Below, piece after piece: positions 62,811 through 64,000 of a stretch of DNA of 64,000 nt. Each line of letters opens with the position of its first letter. Position 1 is the first letter of the stretch. The stretch lies in the NCBI RefSeq assembly GCF_905220415.1, contig NC_059542.1:3720001-3784000 (forward strand), written 5' to 3'. The notes beneath the pieces are model-generated. The model ran no database searches and was not told the origin of the DNA. It was given only the letters and a program-made list of their open reading frames with translations. The position numbers and the translations under genes are program-made. This DNA is from Colias croceus (lineage: Eukaryota; Arthropoda; Insecta; Lepidoptera; Pieridae).

Positions 62811-63433
62811 GTCGTTTTTTTACAACGAGATGTAATTGTCTTAAACGCTGGGTCGATCGTGGACCCTAGCTTGTGAATCATACAGGTCACACATTACACT
62901 ATAGTGGATCAATAAATTATTGTTAAGTTTATGGGCGTCTATGTATAAGCTCTCAGTTCCCAGAAATTACACAGCGGCTTTCAGGGGAAGCTTCACATAC
63001 AGCGCTACTAGGTGCTGGAATAATTTGCCTCCACCAATAAGAAATTGTAAAACACTGCAGAATTTTAAATGTAAGTACAAAAAAGTTGTTCTTGCACAAT
63101 TTCTTAACCAGCCCTAATAGCGCTAAATGTATAGCCTTATATTATTACGTATGTTATTATATATCTATATTATTACGTATATTTTTCATTTTCCAATATA
63201 ATATATGTATATATTATTATTTATTTTAATCTCAGTAACCCTTTTATATTTAAATATTATGTATGTACAAGTAAGTTTATAATTATCTACTTATTATGGA
63301 TTGTCAACTTTAACTACCTATATAACATTTAATCACCTATTGTTTCTTTTTTTTTACTTTTTAAATTATGTATTAGCTCCTAATTTAACCACCCAGAAGA
63401 CCGTTCTGGTGCTCCAAGCGTAGCAAGTCGAGG

Positions 63434-63491
63434 GGACTACTGAAAACCGGCGCCTCTCCTCTAATACGGAGAGGCAAATGCTGAGTAGTCC
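63434..63491 (+). repeat. Nested two-stem hairpin in LINE 3' UTR
   Basis: Outer stem GGACTACT (63434-63441) pairs with AGTAGTCC (63484-63491). Inner stem GCCTCTCC (63452-63459) pairs with GGAGAGGC (63468-63475) around an 8-base loop. Both stems are perfect. Confidence 0.85.
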
Positions 63492-63620
63492 ACCTAATCA
63501 CGAATACGATATTAAGATATTTGAATGTATTTAATGTATTTTAAGATTTAATTTTTTTTCCATGTAAAGTGTTTAGTTATAAGTCAAAAATTTGTAAAAG
63601 TATTTGTGATTAAACGTATT

Positions 63621-63650
63621 TTCTTTCTTCTTTCTTTCTTTCTTTCTTAT
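63621..63650 (+). repeat. TTTC microsatellite tail
   Basis: TTTC/TTCT run ending the LINE fragment; such short tandem tails are usual for elements of this kind. Confidence 0.85.
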
Positions 63651-64000
63651 GGTTGCCTTTTAAAGTTACGCTGTATTGAAAGTATGTAAGTTTAGTTTTA
63701 TTAAAAGGACGGGTCCTACCATCGTTCACAAATAGTACTTGTACTAATACCCAACAGCATAATACACACTTAAAATATTCTCAAAATTATATATTGAAAT
63801 TACGAAAACATGTAAATTCAAGACTGATGTTACACAACACAGTTCACACTGAACCCGAAATTCGGTGCTCTAAGTATTCGAACATGAAATATTTAGGTAC
63901 GTACAAGCAAGCTAGGTGATTCGACAATTATTTATTTTTCGTGCAAACCTAATTTATTTTATTCCTTTAGTATTTTAAAGAGAGAAACATTACAGAATAC

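Larger units (their letters stand above)
62905..63652 (+). mobile_element. Truncated non-LTR retrotransposon 3' end
   Basis: A frame from 62905 to 63117 encodes a C-terminus with LSVPRNYTAAFRGSFTYSAT, then RCWNNLPPPIRN and a FKCKYKK end. This is the pattern seen just before the stop codon of CR1/Jockey-like reverse transcriptase ORFs ('RCWNxLP-x-x-IRN'). An in-frame TAG precedes it at 62902, so the catalytic part is lost. The 3' UTR carries nested hairpins (63434-63491) and ends in a TTTC microsatellite (about 63621-63650). Exact clade uncertain. Confidence 0.75.
58784..64000 (-). other. Partial NDST intron upstream of exon A
   Basis: CCAACAG acceptor at 58784. No further NDST exon is recognisable up to the window end, so the intron is at least 5.2 kb. 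Contains three transposons in series (58850-59816) and a LINE 3' fragment (62905-63652); 59817-62750 is AT-rich with nothing recognised. Confidence 0.8.

Overview
The window is eukaryotic nuclear DNA, AT-rich, with canonical GT-AG introns, many short transposon copies and long gene-poor stretches. The protein it encodes resembles insect heparan sulfate N-deacetylase/N-sulfotransferase (NDST; Drosophila sulfateless, sfl). The repeats (short elements ending in a GC-rich 'cgaagccgcgggcgga' block followed by CTAG, foldback MITEs, a LINE 3' end) are of kinds I associate with moth and butterfly genomes. Lepidoptera is therefore an inference from repeat style and protein similarity, not a species call.

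The one gene I can support lies on the minus strand from 58783 down to 25211. It is the 3' part of an NDST gene: ten coding exons whose junctions all have GT-AG sites and whose phases add up without a frame error. Joined, they encode about 622 residues, roughly residues 260 to the C-terminus of the ~880-residue family protein. They cover most of the deacetylase half and all of the sulfotransferase half. The first ~260 residues (cytoplasmic tail, membrane anchor, N-terminal domain) must lie beyond 64000. Introns run from 364 bp to about 8 kb.

Layout: 1-25210 is downstream of the stop codon and holds no gene I can support, only repeats, including foldback MITEs at 6694-6930, 23137-23310 and 23736-23917. 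25211-58783 holds the exons and their introns. 58784-64000 is the intron upstream of the first visible exon. It carries three transposons in a row (58850-59816) and a truncated non-LTR retrotransposon 3' end (62905-63652).

The most unusual points are: a ~97 bp second copy of part of the 42229-42411 exon placed in the intron just beyond it; a long foldback element 66 bp from the splice acceptor of the first visible exon; a three-copy foldback family with TTAA/TAA flanks; several perfect or near-perfect intronic hairpins; and a diverged tandem duplication at 48792/49031. I found no CRISPR, operon, viral genome or other new multi-gene system. Most other open frames are short, lack similarity I can recognise, and fit chance reading frames in AT-rich DNA.
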